A DNA stretch of 64,000 nucleotides from Patescibacteria group bacterium. Lineage in GTDB: Bacteria > Patescibacteriota > Microgenomatia > UBA1406 > GWC2-37-13. This document shows, piece by piece, positions 6,804 to 15,590 of the stretch (position 1 is the stretch's first letter; the number at the start of each line of letters is the position of its first letter). Position numbers and translations under genes: made by a program. The stretch lies in the NCBI GenBank assembly GCA_026004435.1, contig BPJD01000001.1, forward strand, positions 1 to 64,000, in the 5' to 3' direction. The notes beneath the pieces were generated by a model, which was given only the letters and a program-made list of their open reading frames with translations, was not told the DNA's origin and did no database searches.

Positions 6804-7271
6804 TTAACTGCTGTTGCCGTTTGAGGCTAGTTTCAGCAATGATGTTTCAACTGCTGCTTTGTTTATTATTTTGCCTGTAAATTTGTTGTCTTTAGTGACT
6901 ACAGGCAAGTAATCTAGGTTTTTGCTGTACATTATGACCAAAGGTTTTATTATAAAGTCTTCTTCTTTTACAGTTAGTACTGTTTTGGTCATTATGTCTT
7001 TTGCTGTTTTTGCAAAGACTTCCTGCAGTTCTTTTTTTGAGAAGAAGTCTTCGTCTATAAACTCTACTAACAGATTATCCAATTTTAGATAAAAAGGGAT
7101 TACTTGTTTTAGAATGTCGTATAATGTAACAACTCCTTTTATTTTTTGGTTTTCGTCTAGTATTAAGAAGATATTGAATTTTTCCTTTACCCAGATTTCT
7201 AGAATATCTTTAATCTTAGTAGTCTCACTGCCGTAGGCAGTGAATTTAACGGCAATATCTGATACTTTCAT
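6804..7271 (-). CDS. CBS-domain pair protein
   Basis: 155 aa, two CBS repeats. The first covers ~1-70 (ILDENQKIKGVVTLYDILKQVIP), the second ~88-150 (AKDIMTKTVLTVKEEDFIIKPLVIMYSKNLDYLPVVTKDNKFTGKI). CBS pairs bind adenosine nucleotides and regulate enzymes or channels. It is 15 bp upstream of the ion transporter and likely gates or regulates it. Confidence 0.85.
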   Translation of the reverse strand: MKVSDIAVKFTAYGSETTKIKDILEIWVKEKFNIFLILDENQKIKGVVTLYDILKQVIPFYLKLDNLLVEFIDEDFFSKKELQEVFAKTAKDIMTKTVLTVKEEDFIIKPLVIMYSKNLDYLPVVTKDNKFTGKIINKAAVETSLLKLASNGNSS

Positions 7272-7386
7272 AAGTTTTTATTTTAGTACTATTTTAAAAT
7301 TTTGCAAGACTAAGTTGTTTTGTTTTTTTCAGATTTGATACTGCTTTGCCTTTTTTGTTAGTAATTTGTTTTTTTGTCGTATATTG

Positions 7387-7392
7387 TATAAT
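7387..7392 (+). promoter_or_regulatory. -10 element, leaderless xer mRNA
   Basis: TATAAT at 7387-7392 is 7 nt before the ATG at 7400, so transcription should start at or next to the A of ATG. There is no Shine-Dalgarno sequence. Confidence 0.6.
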
Positions 7393-7399
7393 TGTTTGT

Positions 7400-8356
7400 A
7401 TGAAGGTGAAACAAGCGATTGATAGATTTTTGGAGTACTGTGATATTGATAAAAATTTGTCTGCTAGAACTATAAAAATGTATGCTAATTATTTAAATCA
7501 TTTTTATAGTTGGCTTGAAAGCAATAATCAGCAGGACTTGGAGGTTGATCAGATTACAGAAGAAACTATTAGGAAGTTTAAGCTGTATCTTTCGTCTGAG
7601 TACTCTCATCCTTATAAAGGCAGACTTTCTCGACGGACACAAAACTTTTATATTATAGCTATAAGAGCTTTGTTTAGATTTTTAACCAAAAAAAAGTTTA
7701 AGATTGTTTTGTCTCCTGATCAGATTGAGTTAGGCAAGACTGGTGATAGACAGATCAAGTTTTTGTCAGCCGATGATCTGAAAAAACTGTTCTCTGCTGT
7801 AAATGTTAAAACCAAAGTTGGTTTAAGAGATAGAACTATTTTGGAGGTTTTGTTCTCCACTGGTTTGCGTGTGTCTGAGCTAGTGTCTTTAGACAGGTCT
7901 GATGTAAATATTAAGTCTGGAGAGTTCTCGGTTATGGGTAAAGGCTCAAAGGTAAGGGTGGTGTTTTTGTCTGAGAGAGCCAAAAGCTGGCTAAACAGGT
8001 ATTTGTTATCAAGACAAGATGATCTAAAGCCTTTATTTATTAGGTACTCTGGTCCTAAAAGAAAAAATGTAAAAAAAGATGATGGTAGGTTGTCTGTTCG
8101 CCAGATTGAGCGCATGGTTGAAAAGTATAGGTTAAAGGCTGGTATTACAGTTAAGGTGACGCCTCATATTTTAAGGCATAGCTTTGCTACAGACTTGTTA
8201 ACTCATGGTGCTGATTTAAGATCTGTTCAGGAAATGCTGGGACATAAAAATATTGCAACAACTCAGATTTACACTCATATTACCAACCCAAGGCTCAAAG
8301 AAGTACATCAGCAGTTTCATTCTGGCAATAAAGAATCACAAGAGGAGTCAGACTAA
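7400..8356 (+). CDS. xerD: tyrosine recombinase, XerC/XerD-like
   Basis: 318 aa from the ATG at 7400. An upstream in-frame ATG at 7346 would add 18 hydrophobic residues and overlap the promoter, so it is rejected. The N-terminal SAM-like domain is at ~1-100 and the catalytic domain at ~120-300. Active-site residues seen are Arg in FSTGLRVSEL, Lys in MGKGSKVR, HILRHSFATDLL (H-x-x-R), LGHKN (His) and the nucleophile Tyr in TTQIYTH. It most likely resolves chromosome dimers at dif with FtsK. XerC versus XerD cannot be told here, so the symbol is provisional. Confidence 0.9.
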   Translation: MKVKQAIDRFLEYCDIDKNLSARTIKMYANYLNHFYSWLESNNQQDLEVDQITEETIRKFKLYLSSEYSHPYKGRLSRRTQNFYIIAIRALFRFLTKKKFKIVLSPDQIELGKTGDRQIKFLSADDLKKLFSAVNVKTKVGLRDRTILEVLFSTGLRVSELVSLDRSDVNIKSGEFSVMGKGSKVRVVFLSERAKSWLNRYLLSRQDDLKPLFIRYSGPKRKNVKKDDGRLSVRQIERMVEKYRLKAGITVKVTPHILRHSFATDLLTHGADLRSVQEMLGHKNIATTQIYTHITNPRLKEVHQQFHSGNKESQEESD

Positions 8357-8367
8357 TTTTAATTATT

Positions 8368-9789
8368 ATGAAAAAGTTTGACAAAGTATTTGCTATAGTT
8401 GTGGTTTTATCCTTAATTTATTCTCTAGTATTTTCTTATCTGTCAATTTTGCGTATGAGATCTTTTAATGCTCATTATTATGACTTAGGTATTATGCATC
8501 AGGTTGTTTACAATACTTATAAAGGAAATCTGTTTGAGTTTACCAATCCTCATCTTTCAGAAAATAGTTTAAGATCTGCTGTTCATTTTGATTTGATGTT
8601 GGTGCCTTTGGCTTTGTTTTATTTTATTTATCCGTCAGCAGAAACTTTATTGGTTGTTCAAAGCTTTTTTTTAGGCTTTTCTGCAATCTTTATTTATCTA
8701 ATTGGCAAAGAAGTTTTGCGTTCAAGATTAATCTCTGTTGTGGTTGTGATAATTTATTTGTTTTACTACCCTATTCATTTTATTAATTTATTTGATTTTC
8801 ACGCTGTTTCTTTATCTGTGTTTTTTTTGCTGGCAGCCTATTATTGGTATCTTAAATCTGGCTTTAGATTGAATCAAAAAGCATTTCTAATGTTGTTTTT
8901 AGCTTCAATAACAAAAGAAAATATAATTTTGGTTGCTAGTTTATTTTGTTTTTTTGCGTTTTTAAAAAGTAAAGATAAAGCTAATTTGATTTCAGCGGGA
9001 GTCTTTTTGTTGTGGTTTTTGATTGTTATTAAGCTTCTTATACCGCTTTCAGCTGATGGGAACTTTTTTGGAAGTCAGTTTTATTCTATGTCATTAAAGC
9101 AAAACCTTAATAGGTTATTTTCTAATGAAAGCCTTGATTATTTAGTTGAGGTGTTTTCATCTTTAATGTTTTTGCCTCTTGTTTCAGTCTCTTCTTTGTT
9201 TCCGGCCGTTTCTGAGTTTTTAAAGAATTTGCTGTCAGAAAAAGGCCAGATGAGAAATTTATATTTTCACTATTTGTCCGGATCTGTTGCGTTTTTGTTT
9301 GTCTCAGTCATTTTAAGCATTAAAAAAATTTCTAGTACTACTTTTTTCAAGCAAAAAAAAGATTTATTAAACTTTTTGTTGTTATATCTAGTTTTTTTTA
9401 GTTTGTTTCTGGCTTTTAATAAAGGTCCTTTAAGTAATATTTATTATGACTATGATCAGAAAAAGTATAATTTGATTATATCTTTGCAAAAAAAGTATGC
9501 TGATTATAATATAAAGTTGTCATCATCAGGAATCTTTGCTCCTTTTTTCTCTGGCAGGAGATATTTTTATGATTTTTCTTTTGATCCGACTTATTTTGAA
9601 AAAATTAAGAATAATATTGATATAATAGAGCAATACTATAATTACGAAAAAGCTGATGTAGTTATTTTAGATGAGTCTGAGTTAAATAATGAGTTGATTA
9701 ATAAAATTTTTGAACATATGACAGCTTCGGGAAAGTTTGTTAAGGTTTTTAGTTCCAATGGCGTTTTAGTTTATGAAAGGCAAAAATAG
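8368..9789 (+). CDS. DUF2079 multi-pass membrane protein
   Basis: 473 aa with about nine membrane segments followed by a ~120-residue soluble C-terminal part. The segment RMRSFNAHYYDLGIMHQVVYNTYKG (first loop) is typical of DUF2079, a GT-C-like family. It starts 11 bp after xer and overlaps the GT2 gene by 17 bp, so it is likely translationally coupled to it and acts on a lipid-linked sugar at the membrane. The enzymatic role is inferred from fold similarity only. Confidence 0.75.
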   Translation: MKKFDKVFAIVVVLSLIYSLVFSYLSILRMRSFNAHYYDLGIMHQVVYNTYKGNLFEFTNPHLSENSLRSAVHFDLMLVPLALFYFIYPSAETLLVVQSFFLGFSAIFIYLIGKEVLRSRLISVVVVIIYLFYYPIHFINLFDFHAVSLSVFFLLAAYYWYLKSGFRLNQKAFLMLFLASITKENIILVASLFCFFAFLKSKDKANLISAGVFLLWFLIVIKLLIPLSADGNFFGSQFYSMSLKQNLNRLFSNESLDYLVEVFSSLMFLPLVSVSSLFPAVSEFLKNLLSEKGQMRNLYFHYLSGSVAFLFVSVILSIKKISSTTFFKQKKDLLNFLLLYLVFFSLFLAFNKGPLSNIYYDYDQKKYNLIISLQKKYADYNIKLSSSGIFAPFFSGRRYFYDFSFDPTYFEKIKNNIDIIEQYYNYEKADVVILDESELNNELINKIFEHMTASGKFVKVFSSNGVLVYERQK

Positions 9790-10696
9790 TGAAAAACTTT
9801 CAGTAATAATTCCTTTTTTAAATGAGGAAGAAAATTTGAGCAGATTATATAAGCAGCTTAGTTCTTCTTTAAATGATCTTGATCTTGAGTATGAGATTAT
9901 TTTTGTTAATGATGGTTCTACAGATAAAGGAGCTAAAATCATTAGAGAGATTGCTGAAAAAAATCCTCAGGTTATTTTAAAAGAACACAGGATCAAAAAA
10001 GGCAAGGGCGAGGCATTGGCTACTGGACTGAAGTCTGCTTCAGGTTCATTAATTCTATTTATGGATGCTGATTTGCAGGATGACCCTGCTGATATTGCAA
10101 AGTTTTATAACAAAATAAATCAAGGTTATGATTTTGTCAATGGTATAAGAAAAAAGCGCGAGGATAATATAGTAATAAAGCTCTACTCTAAGGTGTTTAA
10201 TTGGTTCTTAAGGCAGTTTTTGAAATCTCCCTTTACAGATATTAACTGCGGCTTTAAGATGTTTAGAAAAGAGATCGCTGATTCTATGAGTTTTTATGCC
10301 AACAACTTTAGATTTTTGCCTTTGTTTGCGTTTTCACAAGGTTATAAAGTGTCTGAGGTTGCTGTTAACAATAGACCAAGGGTATATGGCAAAACCAAGT
10401 TTGGTATAAAAAAGATTTTTATTGGTATTATAGATACTTTTACAGCTTATTTTTTGTATAAGTTTTCCCAAAGTCCTTTGCATTTTTTTGGCATAATAGG
10501 TGGAGTTATTTTTTTGTTTGGATTTTTGATACTTAGTTATTTGACTTTTGAACGACTTGTTTTTAATCATTTGCTTTATAGAAGACCTTTGCTTCAGTTT
10601 GGCGTGCTGTTGATTGTGGTTGGAGTTCAGATTATTATGACAGGTTTTTTGGGAGAGTTAATTGTTTACTTCAACAAGCAAAAAAGCAAAGACTAA
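9773..10696 (+). CDS. GT2 glycosyltransferase, DPM1/ArnC-like
   Basis: 307 aa. The N-terminal GT-A domain has SVIIPFLNEEENL, FVNDGSTDKG and LFMDADLQDDP (DxD motif). Two C-terminal membrane segments (~233-257 and ~272-298) are as in dolichyl/undecaprenyl-phosphate sugar transferases. It probably makes a polyprenyl-phosphate sugar, the donor used by GT-C enzymes such as those encoded at 8368 and 13123. It converges on the small minus-strand gene with 1 bp between stop codons. Confidence 0.88.
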   Translation: MKGKNSEKLSVIIPFLNEEENLSRLYKQLSSSLNDLDLEYEIIFVNDGSTDKGAKIIREIAEKNPQVILKEHRIKKGKGEALATGLKSASGSLILFMDADLQDDPADIAKFYNKINQGYDFVNGIRKKREDNIVIKLYSKVFNWFLRQFLKSPFTDINCGFKMFRKEIADSMSFYANNFRFLPLFAFSQGYKVSEVAVNNRPRVYGKTKFGIKKIFIGIIDTFTAYFLYKFSQSPLHFFGIIGGVIFLFGFLILSYLTFERLVFNHLLYRRPLLQFGVLLIVVGVQIIMTGFLGELIVYFNKQKSKD

Positions 10697-10697
10697 G

Positions 10698-10961
10698 TTA
10701 CCTTATTAATTCTTCAACATTATTATTTGCCTCATTAAGAAAATTTAGTAGTTGATCAATATGATAGCCTGCAATTGCAAACATTCCCACCTCAACTAAA
10801 AGATGTATTAACTCTTCGTAAGATGGTAAAGATTTATGTTTTAGACCATCTATTATTGTCTGTCTATTATGCATTATTGCCATCAAAGTAAAACCGAACA
10901 TTGATATTATTCTTAGATAGTAGGGCATATTAATTGTTTCTGAATTTAATTGGTTCTCCAT
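10698..10961 (-). CDS. small membrane-associated hypothetical protein
   Basis: 87 aa from the ATG at 10961 (a TTG at 10973 would add four residues). Two weakly hydrophobic stretches (YYLRIISMFGFTLMAIMH and LLVEVGMFAIAGYHI) suggest membrane contact. It is downstream of the amino-acid permease with a short gap and is probably co-transcribed. No family recognised. Confidence 0.5.
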   Translation of the reverse strand: MENQLNSETINMPYYLRIISMFGFTLMAIMHNRQTIIDGLKHKSLPSYEELIHLLVEVGMFAIAGYHIDQLLNFLNEANNNVEELIR

Positions 10962-10981
10962 TGTCTGTGTCAAGCTAATTT

Positions 10982-11980
10982 TTAAACAAAGTAGAGGTAT
11001 ATCTCTGCTAAGGCTGCAAGCAAAAATATAGCTACAGACAAGTATAACAAAATTTTCTCAAAAATTATAAGACTTTTTTTTAATTTAATATAAGAAAAGA
11101 TGATTAAAATCTGCAGTAATGCAATAAAAACCCCACCTGTAATAGCCAAAGCTGTTATAAAGTCCTTTATGCCAAAGAGGGCTATTGCTGCCGGTAGTAT
11201 CAGAGTCGTAAGTTTTGCCGGCAGTTTTTTTATCTTTAGGTCTTTTGTTAGTGTTTCTTCAAGTACAAATGACATAGGTATGTAAGATGTTATAACTGCA
11301 AAAAATACGACTGAGCTTAAAATCAGGCTTTTGTTTGAGGGATTAACTGTCTGCGCAAATAAGATATAAATGATAGACACTATAGTATAAGTAATTTTTA
11401 TGGCTAGGTTTGGTTTTCCTGTTGCTGAAAGCTCTGGTATTACAGAAAAGGAAGTTAGTGAAAATAGTATCGCTCCAAATGCCTTAATAAGACTCTCCCA
11501 AGATGGTTGTATAGCTGTTGCTATGTTTTTGGTTGAGTTTTGCGGTACTGCAGTAAGCAGAACTACTGCCAAAAGCAGACAGATTGTTAAAAAACTGTCT
11601 AATTTTTTAATCTGTTTGAGATTGAACAAAAGAATAAACCAAGTTAGGCCTAGAAAAAAGGTAATGTTTCCTAATTGTTCGTTAATTAAAAGCAGGTATG
11701 ATGTTAATGCTCCAATTAAACTTAAGGTAAATAGGATTAATGAAGTTGTCCCCCAGCCTGAGCCTAAGGCAGCTGTGATATAAGATGGCATCTGGTTGTC
11801 AGACTTTGTTTTTTTAATTATCCATCTGTATTTTATGCCTAAGTAACTGCTTAAAAAAGCCAAAAGGAAGAGTAAAATATAAAAGTAAATGCCTGTTTGA
11901 TTTAGTATTTCAGGTAAGGAAAAAATACCAGCGCCGATTATCGTTCCTGTTAATAAAAAAATATTTATTAAAAGCTCCAT
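10982..11980 (-). CDS. aromatic amino-acid permease-like transporter
   Basis: 332 aa with about ten membrane segments. It opens with NIFLLTGTIIGAGIFSLPEIL, the first-helix GxGIFxLP signature of the APC superfamily, closest in style to the Tyr/Trp (HAAAP) permeases. LTSFSVIPELSATGKP fits the fifth/sixth helix region. It would import amino acids for an auxotrophic cell. A 13-mer AATGTCGTAAATT begins 3 bp upstream of the start codon. Confidence 0.75.
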   Translation of the reverse strand: MELLINIFLLTGTIIGAGIFSLPEILNQTGIYFYILLFLLAFLSSYLGIKYRWIIKKTKSDNQMPSYITAALGSGWGTTSLILFTLSLIGALTSYLLLINEQLGNITFFLGLTWFILLFNLKQIKKLDSFLTICLLLAVVLLTAVPQNSTKNIATAIQPSWESLIKAFGAILFSLTSFSVIPELSATGKPNLAIKITYTIVSIIYILFAQTVNPSNKSLILSSVVFFAVITSYIPMSFVLEETLTKDLKIKKLPAKLTTLILPAAIALFGIKDFITALAITGGVFIALLQILIIFSYIKLKKSLIIFEKILLYLSVAIFLLAALAEIYLYFV

Positions 11981-11982
11981 AT

Positions 11983-11995
11983 AATGTCGTAAATT
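11983..11995 (+). repeat. 13-mer AATGTCGTAAATT, copy 2 (intergenic)
   Basis: Exact copy, between the divergent permease and galE genes, just upstream of the permease start. Confidence 0.6.
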
Positions 11996-12092
11996 ATTAT
12001 TGAGTATTAAATTATGTTTATTATATAACAGATTAAAGATTGAGTTTGTTTAATTTTTCTAAAAGTTTTACTTTAAAACTTAAACTATGTTG

Positions 12093-12098
12093 TATAAT
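12093..12098 (+). promoter_or_regulatory. -10 element, leaderless galE mRNA
   Basis: TATAAT at 12093-12098, 7 nt before the ATG at 12106, with no Shine-Dalgarno sequence. This spacing decides the start in favour of 12106 over an in-frame ATG at 12040. Confidence 0.6.
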
Positions 12099-12105
12099 TT
12101 TTTAT

Positions 12106-13119
12106 ATGACAAAGATTTTAATTACAGGAGCAGGAGGTTATATCGGCTCTTGTTCTGCGTATCTGTTTCTTGAAAATGGGTTTGAGGTTGTGGCTTTAGA
12201 TAATTTTTTTAGAGGCTACAAACAGCCTCTGGAGGTGCTTCAGAAAAAATTTGGACAGGATCATCTGAGGTTTTATCAGGCAGATCTTAGGGATAAAGAT
12301 TCATTGACTAAAGTTTTTGAGCAGGAAAAAGATATTCAAGCTGTTATTCACTACTCTGCTTTATGTCTGGTTGATGAGTCTATGAAAAAGCCTTTGTTTT
12401 ATTTTCAGAATAATGTTTCAGGGGGTATAAATCTGTTGGAAGTAATGGAGAAATATCAAGTTGCTAATCTTGTTTTTTCATCTACCTGCGCTGTTTATGG
12501 TGAGTCTGAGTATGTGCCTGTTGATGAACAACATAAAACATTTCCTACTAATCCTTATGGTGAGTCTAAGTTAATGTTTGAGAAAATTATTGATTGGCAG
12601 GCTCAACTTAAGGGTATTAATTATGCTGTATTAAGATACTTTAATGTCTGTGGAGCAAGTGATGATGGTTTAATTGGAGACTCAAAAAAACCTTCGGTTT
12701 TGCTGGTGCAGAATGCTGTTCGCGGAGCTTTAGGCATAGATAAGTTTTATCTAACTTGTCCTGAGGTTGATACTGAAGATAAAACTCCAATAAGGGACTA
12801 TGTTAATGTGATGGATTTAAATATGGCTCATCTTAAAGCCTTAAATTTGCTTTTGAAGCAAAGGGTTTGCGATGTGTTTAATATAGGCACTGGTACTGGC
12901 TACTCGGTTCTGCAGGTAATCAATATGGTTCAAGAGATTACTGGCAAAAAATTTGATATTGTTAAAGGAGAAAAAAGACAGGGAGAGTATGCCAGAATCT
13001 ATGCAAACATAGACAAAGCGAAAAACATTTTAGGCTGGCAGCCTGCTCATAGCTTAAAAGACTCGGTTGAGTCATTGATTAAGTGGTATCAACAGCATCC
13101 TAATGGTTGGGATTATTAA
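12106..13119 (+). CDS. galE: UDP-glucose 4-epimerase
   Basis: 337 aa, the usual length. NAD-binding Gly-rich loop TGAGGYIGS at the N-terminus; the active site is SSTCAVYG (Ser/Thr) and PYGESK (Tyr-x-x-x-Lys). The substrate-binding YFNVCGAS and NIGTGTGYSV segments are present. It interconverts UDP-glucose and UDP-galactose (or the N-acetyl forms) for envelope glycans. It is first in a tight run with a GT-C glycosyltransferase (3-bp gap), an LCP ligase and a flippase, all overlapping by 4 bp. Confidence 0.93.
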   Translation: MTKILITGAGGYIGSCSAYLFLENGFEVVALDNFFRGYKQPLEVLQKKFGQDHLRFYQADLRDKDSLTKVFEQEKDIQAVIHYSALCLVDESMKKPLFYFQNNVSGGINLLEVMEKYQVANLVFSSTCAVYGESEYVPVDEQHKTFPTNPYGESKLMFEKIIDWQAQLKGINYAVLRYFNVCGASDDGLIGDSKKPSVLLVQNAVRGALGIDKFYLTCPEVDTEDKTPIRDYVNVMDLNMAHLKALNLLLKQRVCDVFNIGTGTGYSVLQVINMVQEITGKKFDIVKGEKRQGEYARIYANIDKAKNILGWQPAHSLKDSVESLIKWYQQHPNGWDY

Positions 13120-13122
13120 TTT

Positions 13123-14454
13123 ATGTCAGATTCTTTTTCATTTTCAAAAAAACAGTATCTGTTGGTTATTGTAGGAATATTGTTTTTTATTTTATCTGTT
13201 TACTCAGCTAGAGTTCAGAGTTTTTGGCTTGATGAAGCTATAACTGCTAGAGTTGTTTACCAGCATAATTTTTTTGATTTAATTACTAAGTTCTCTGTAA
13301 ATGACTTTCATCCTCCTTTATATTATATATTTGAAAAACTCTGGATAAGTTTTTTGCCTTATAATCAGGTCTTTTTAAGGTTAAGCTCATCGATTTTGAT
13401 TTTTGCCAGCTTTTGGCTTTTGGCTAAGAGTATCAATCTTTGGGCTGGTCTTTTTTTTCTGTTTAATCCTTTAACTTTTTTTTATGCTGTTGAAGCAAGA
13501 ATGTATGCTTTAATTGTTTTTTTGTTTAGTCTTATCTTTGTTAAGTTTTATAAAGAAAAGTTTGATCTTTATTACTATTTAGCTGTTTTTTTATCTTTTT
13601 TGGTTTTTTATGGCAGTGTTTTTTATATTTTGGCAATTATTGTAGCTTTATTGTTAAAGACCAAGGTTAGGGTTGGTCTTTATACTTTTGCAGTTTTTTT
13701 AATCTCAGTGGTTTTAGTCTCTCCCTTGTTATATGCTCAGTTGTTAAATAGCTCTTTGTTATTAAGTTCAGTGCCTAATTGGGCTTTGGTTTTGGGAACA
13801 GCTGATTTTAAGAATTTAGCTTTGGTGTTTATAAAATTGGTTCTTGGCAGGGTTAGACCTGAGTCAGATGCTGTTTATTACTTTCTGGTAATATTATCAG
13901 CTTTGTTGGTGTATTTGCCTGTGGTTTTTCGATCAGTTTTTGATCAAAGGCTTAAAGATCTGCTTTGGCTATTTTTTATTATTGTTTTGTTAGGTTTTTT
14001 ATTTTCCTTTTTAAAGCCAGTACTGCAGTACTTTAGGTTTATTTACTTAGTTGTAATTTTGTCTGTTATGTTGTCTTTTATACCAAATTATTACTATAAA
14101 TTAGTTGTTTTTATATTTTTTTGCTGTTTGACTGCTTTAACTGTTTTTAACAAAAATTTTTACCGTGAAGACTGGAAACAGTTGGTAGCTGATCTGCCTG
14201 CAAAGAGCAGTGTTTATATGATTTCTGCAGTTTCTGATCCTGTTTGGTTTTATAACCAGTATTTTGATAAGCAGATTAAGGTAAATGATCTTTCAGTTTT
14301 GGAAAACTTAGCTTTTGATAGTAAAGAGAATGTTTTTGTAGTAGAATATGCTTTTGAAATTTTTGGTATCAACAAGGCGGTGTTAGACTCTAAGGCTATT
14401 GAGTTTAGCAGAGCTTATAATGGCAGTATAATTTTGCACAAATTGGAGTTATGA
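13123..14454 (+). CDS. GT-C membrane glycosyltransferase (GT39/ArnT-like)
   Basis: 443 aa with about ten membrane segments. The first loop has FWLDEAITARV and the next DFHPPLYY, the Asp-Glu and His-Pro-Pro-Leu motifs typical of PMT/ArnT-type GT-C enzymes using polyprenyl-phosphate sugars. The C-terminal ~110 residues are soluble and likely periplasmic. It is translationally coupled to the LCP gene (ATGA overlap). It is expected to add sugars outside the membrane to a glycan or protein. Confidence 0.82.
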   Translation: MSDSFSFSKKQYLLVIVGILFFILSVYSARVQSFWLDEAITARVVYQHNFFDLITKFSVNDFHPPLYYIFEKLWISFLPYNQVFLRLSSSILIFASFWLLAKSINLWAGLFFLFNPLTFFYAVEARMYALIVFLFSLIFVKFYKEKFDLYYYLAVFLSFLVFYGSVFYILAIIVALLLKTKVRVGLYTFAVFLISVVLVSPLLYAQLLNSSLLLSSVPNWALVLGTADFKNLALVFIKLVLGRVRPESDAVYYFLVILSALLVYLPVVFRSVFDQRLKDLLWLFFIIVLLGFLFSFLKPVLQYFRFIYLVVILSVMLSFIPNYYYKLVVFIFFCCLTALTVFNKNFYREDWKQLVADLPAKSSVYMISAVSDPVWFYNQYFDKQIKVNDLSVLENLAFDSKENVFVVEYAFEIFGINKAVLDSKAIEFSRAYNGSIILHKLEL

Positions 14455-15590
14455 ATAAAACAAAAATATTACGGATCTTTTTGGCAGTGTTTTTTTTGAT
14501 TGTTTTGGTTTTGTCTTACTTTGTTTATAGAGTATTAAGTTTCTACAATAAAGCTTATCAAGGCAGTTCTTCTTTAGCTAAGGTTGTTGAACAAAAACCT
14601 AAAAAGCAGATTTATAATATTTTATTATTAGGTTATGGCGGACCCGGCCATGATGGAGCTTACTTAACAGATACTATTATACTCTCTCACATTGACAAAG
14701 TTAAAAAGCAGGCGGTCTTAATCTCAATTCCTCGGGATTTGGTTGTTACAGTACCTCATAAGCAGTATGGCTTTGTGAGAGCTAAAATCAACTCGTTATA
14801 CCAAACATTATTGTTTTGGGACAAGTACAGTTATTTGCCTGATGAGTACCAAGATGTTTCTCCTATTAAATTGTTGTCTGAAAAGGTTAAGGTTATAACA
14901 GGCTATGATGTAGATTATTACATAGCTTTGGATTTTACTGGTTTTGTTAAGGTCGTTGATACTTTAGGTGGAATTACTGTAACGCTTGATAAGCCGATTG
15001 AAGATTTTAAGTATCCTGTGGAAGGCAAAGAAAATGATCTGTGTGGCTATACTCAGGAAGATCTGGCAACGCTTGAGGCATTGATAAAAGAGTCGCCTGA
15101 GTCTGTTTTTCCCTGCAGGTATGAAAGGTTTTATCTGCCTGCTGGAGTAAATGAGTTAGACGGAGCAACTGCTTTAAAACTTGTTAGATCTCGTAAAGGT
15201 TTAAATAGCGGTGGTGATTTTGGCAGAGCTGAAAGACAGCAAAAAGTTATCCGAGCTATTATAGAAAAATCATTAAAACTTAATATTATTCCTAAAGTTC
15301 CTCAGTTATTGTCTGATCTTGAGGGCAGAGTCAGCTTTGATCTGCCTTTGGCTGTAATTAAGGAAAATTTAGATGAAGTTTATAACTTCTCTGAGTATAG
15401 TATTGAGAATATTGTTCTAAGCACAGACAATGTGTTGACAGATAAACTTGATCCTCAGATTGGTTATATACTCTACCCTAAAACAGGCCCCAATGATTGG
15501 AGACTTGTTTCTGAATTTATTCAGACTGAGATAAATAATTATTTTGCAACTGATTCAGGAAAGTTGCAGGTCTCACCTACTCCACAATGA
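14451..15590 (+). CDS. LytR-CpsA-Psr (LCP) family glycan ligase
   Basis: 379 aa with an N-terminal membrane anchor (~8-28) and an external LCP domain. Key parts: NILLLGYGGPGHDGAYLTDTIIL (Asp and Arg/Lys region), LISIPRDLVV (conserved Arg-Asp) and LVRSRKG...DFGRAERQQKVI (Arg pair). LCP enzymes move polyprenyl-linked polysaccharide onto peptidoglycan. Its overlap with the GT-C and flippase genes suggests that the operon makes a wall-attached glycan. Confidence 0.9.
   Translation: MNKTKILRIFLAVFFLIVLVLSYFVYRVLSFYNKAYQGSSSLAKVVEQKPKKQIYNILLLGYGGPGHDGAYLTDTIILSHIDKVKKQAVLISIPRDLVVTVPHKQYGFVRAKINSLYQTLLFWDKYSYLPDEYQDVSPIKLLSEKVKVITGYDVDYYIALDFTGFVKVVDTLGGITVTLDKPIEDFKYPVEGKENDLCGYTQEDLATLEALIKESPESVFPCRYERFYLPAGVNELDGATALKLVRSRKGLNSGGDFGRAERQQKVIRAIIEKSLKLNIIPKVPQLLSDLEGRVSFDLPLAVIKENLDEVYNFSEYSIENIVLSTDNVLTDKLDPQIGYILYPKTGPNDWRLVSEFIQTEINNYFATDSGKLQVSPTPQ

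Noticed and set aside
7108-7130. AATGTCGTATAATG as a further copy of the 13-mer
   Set aside because: It matches only the first nine bases; not counted without a statistical test.
7346-7399. Upstream start of the xer gene
   Set aside because: It would add a hydrophobic 18-residue leader and overlap the TATAAT at 7387; the Xer N-terminus normally begins at the MKVKQAIDRFLEY segment.
7400-8356. Integrase marking a mobile island
   Set aside because: It has the Xer length and motifs, no attachment repeats and no mobile-element cargo; the following genes are envelope functions.
12040-12105. Upstream start of galE
   Set aside because: The NAD-binding strand of galE normally starts within a few residues of Met; the ATG at 12106 fits and follows a leaderless promoter.
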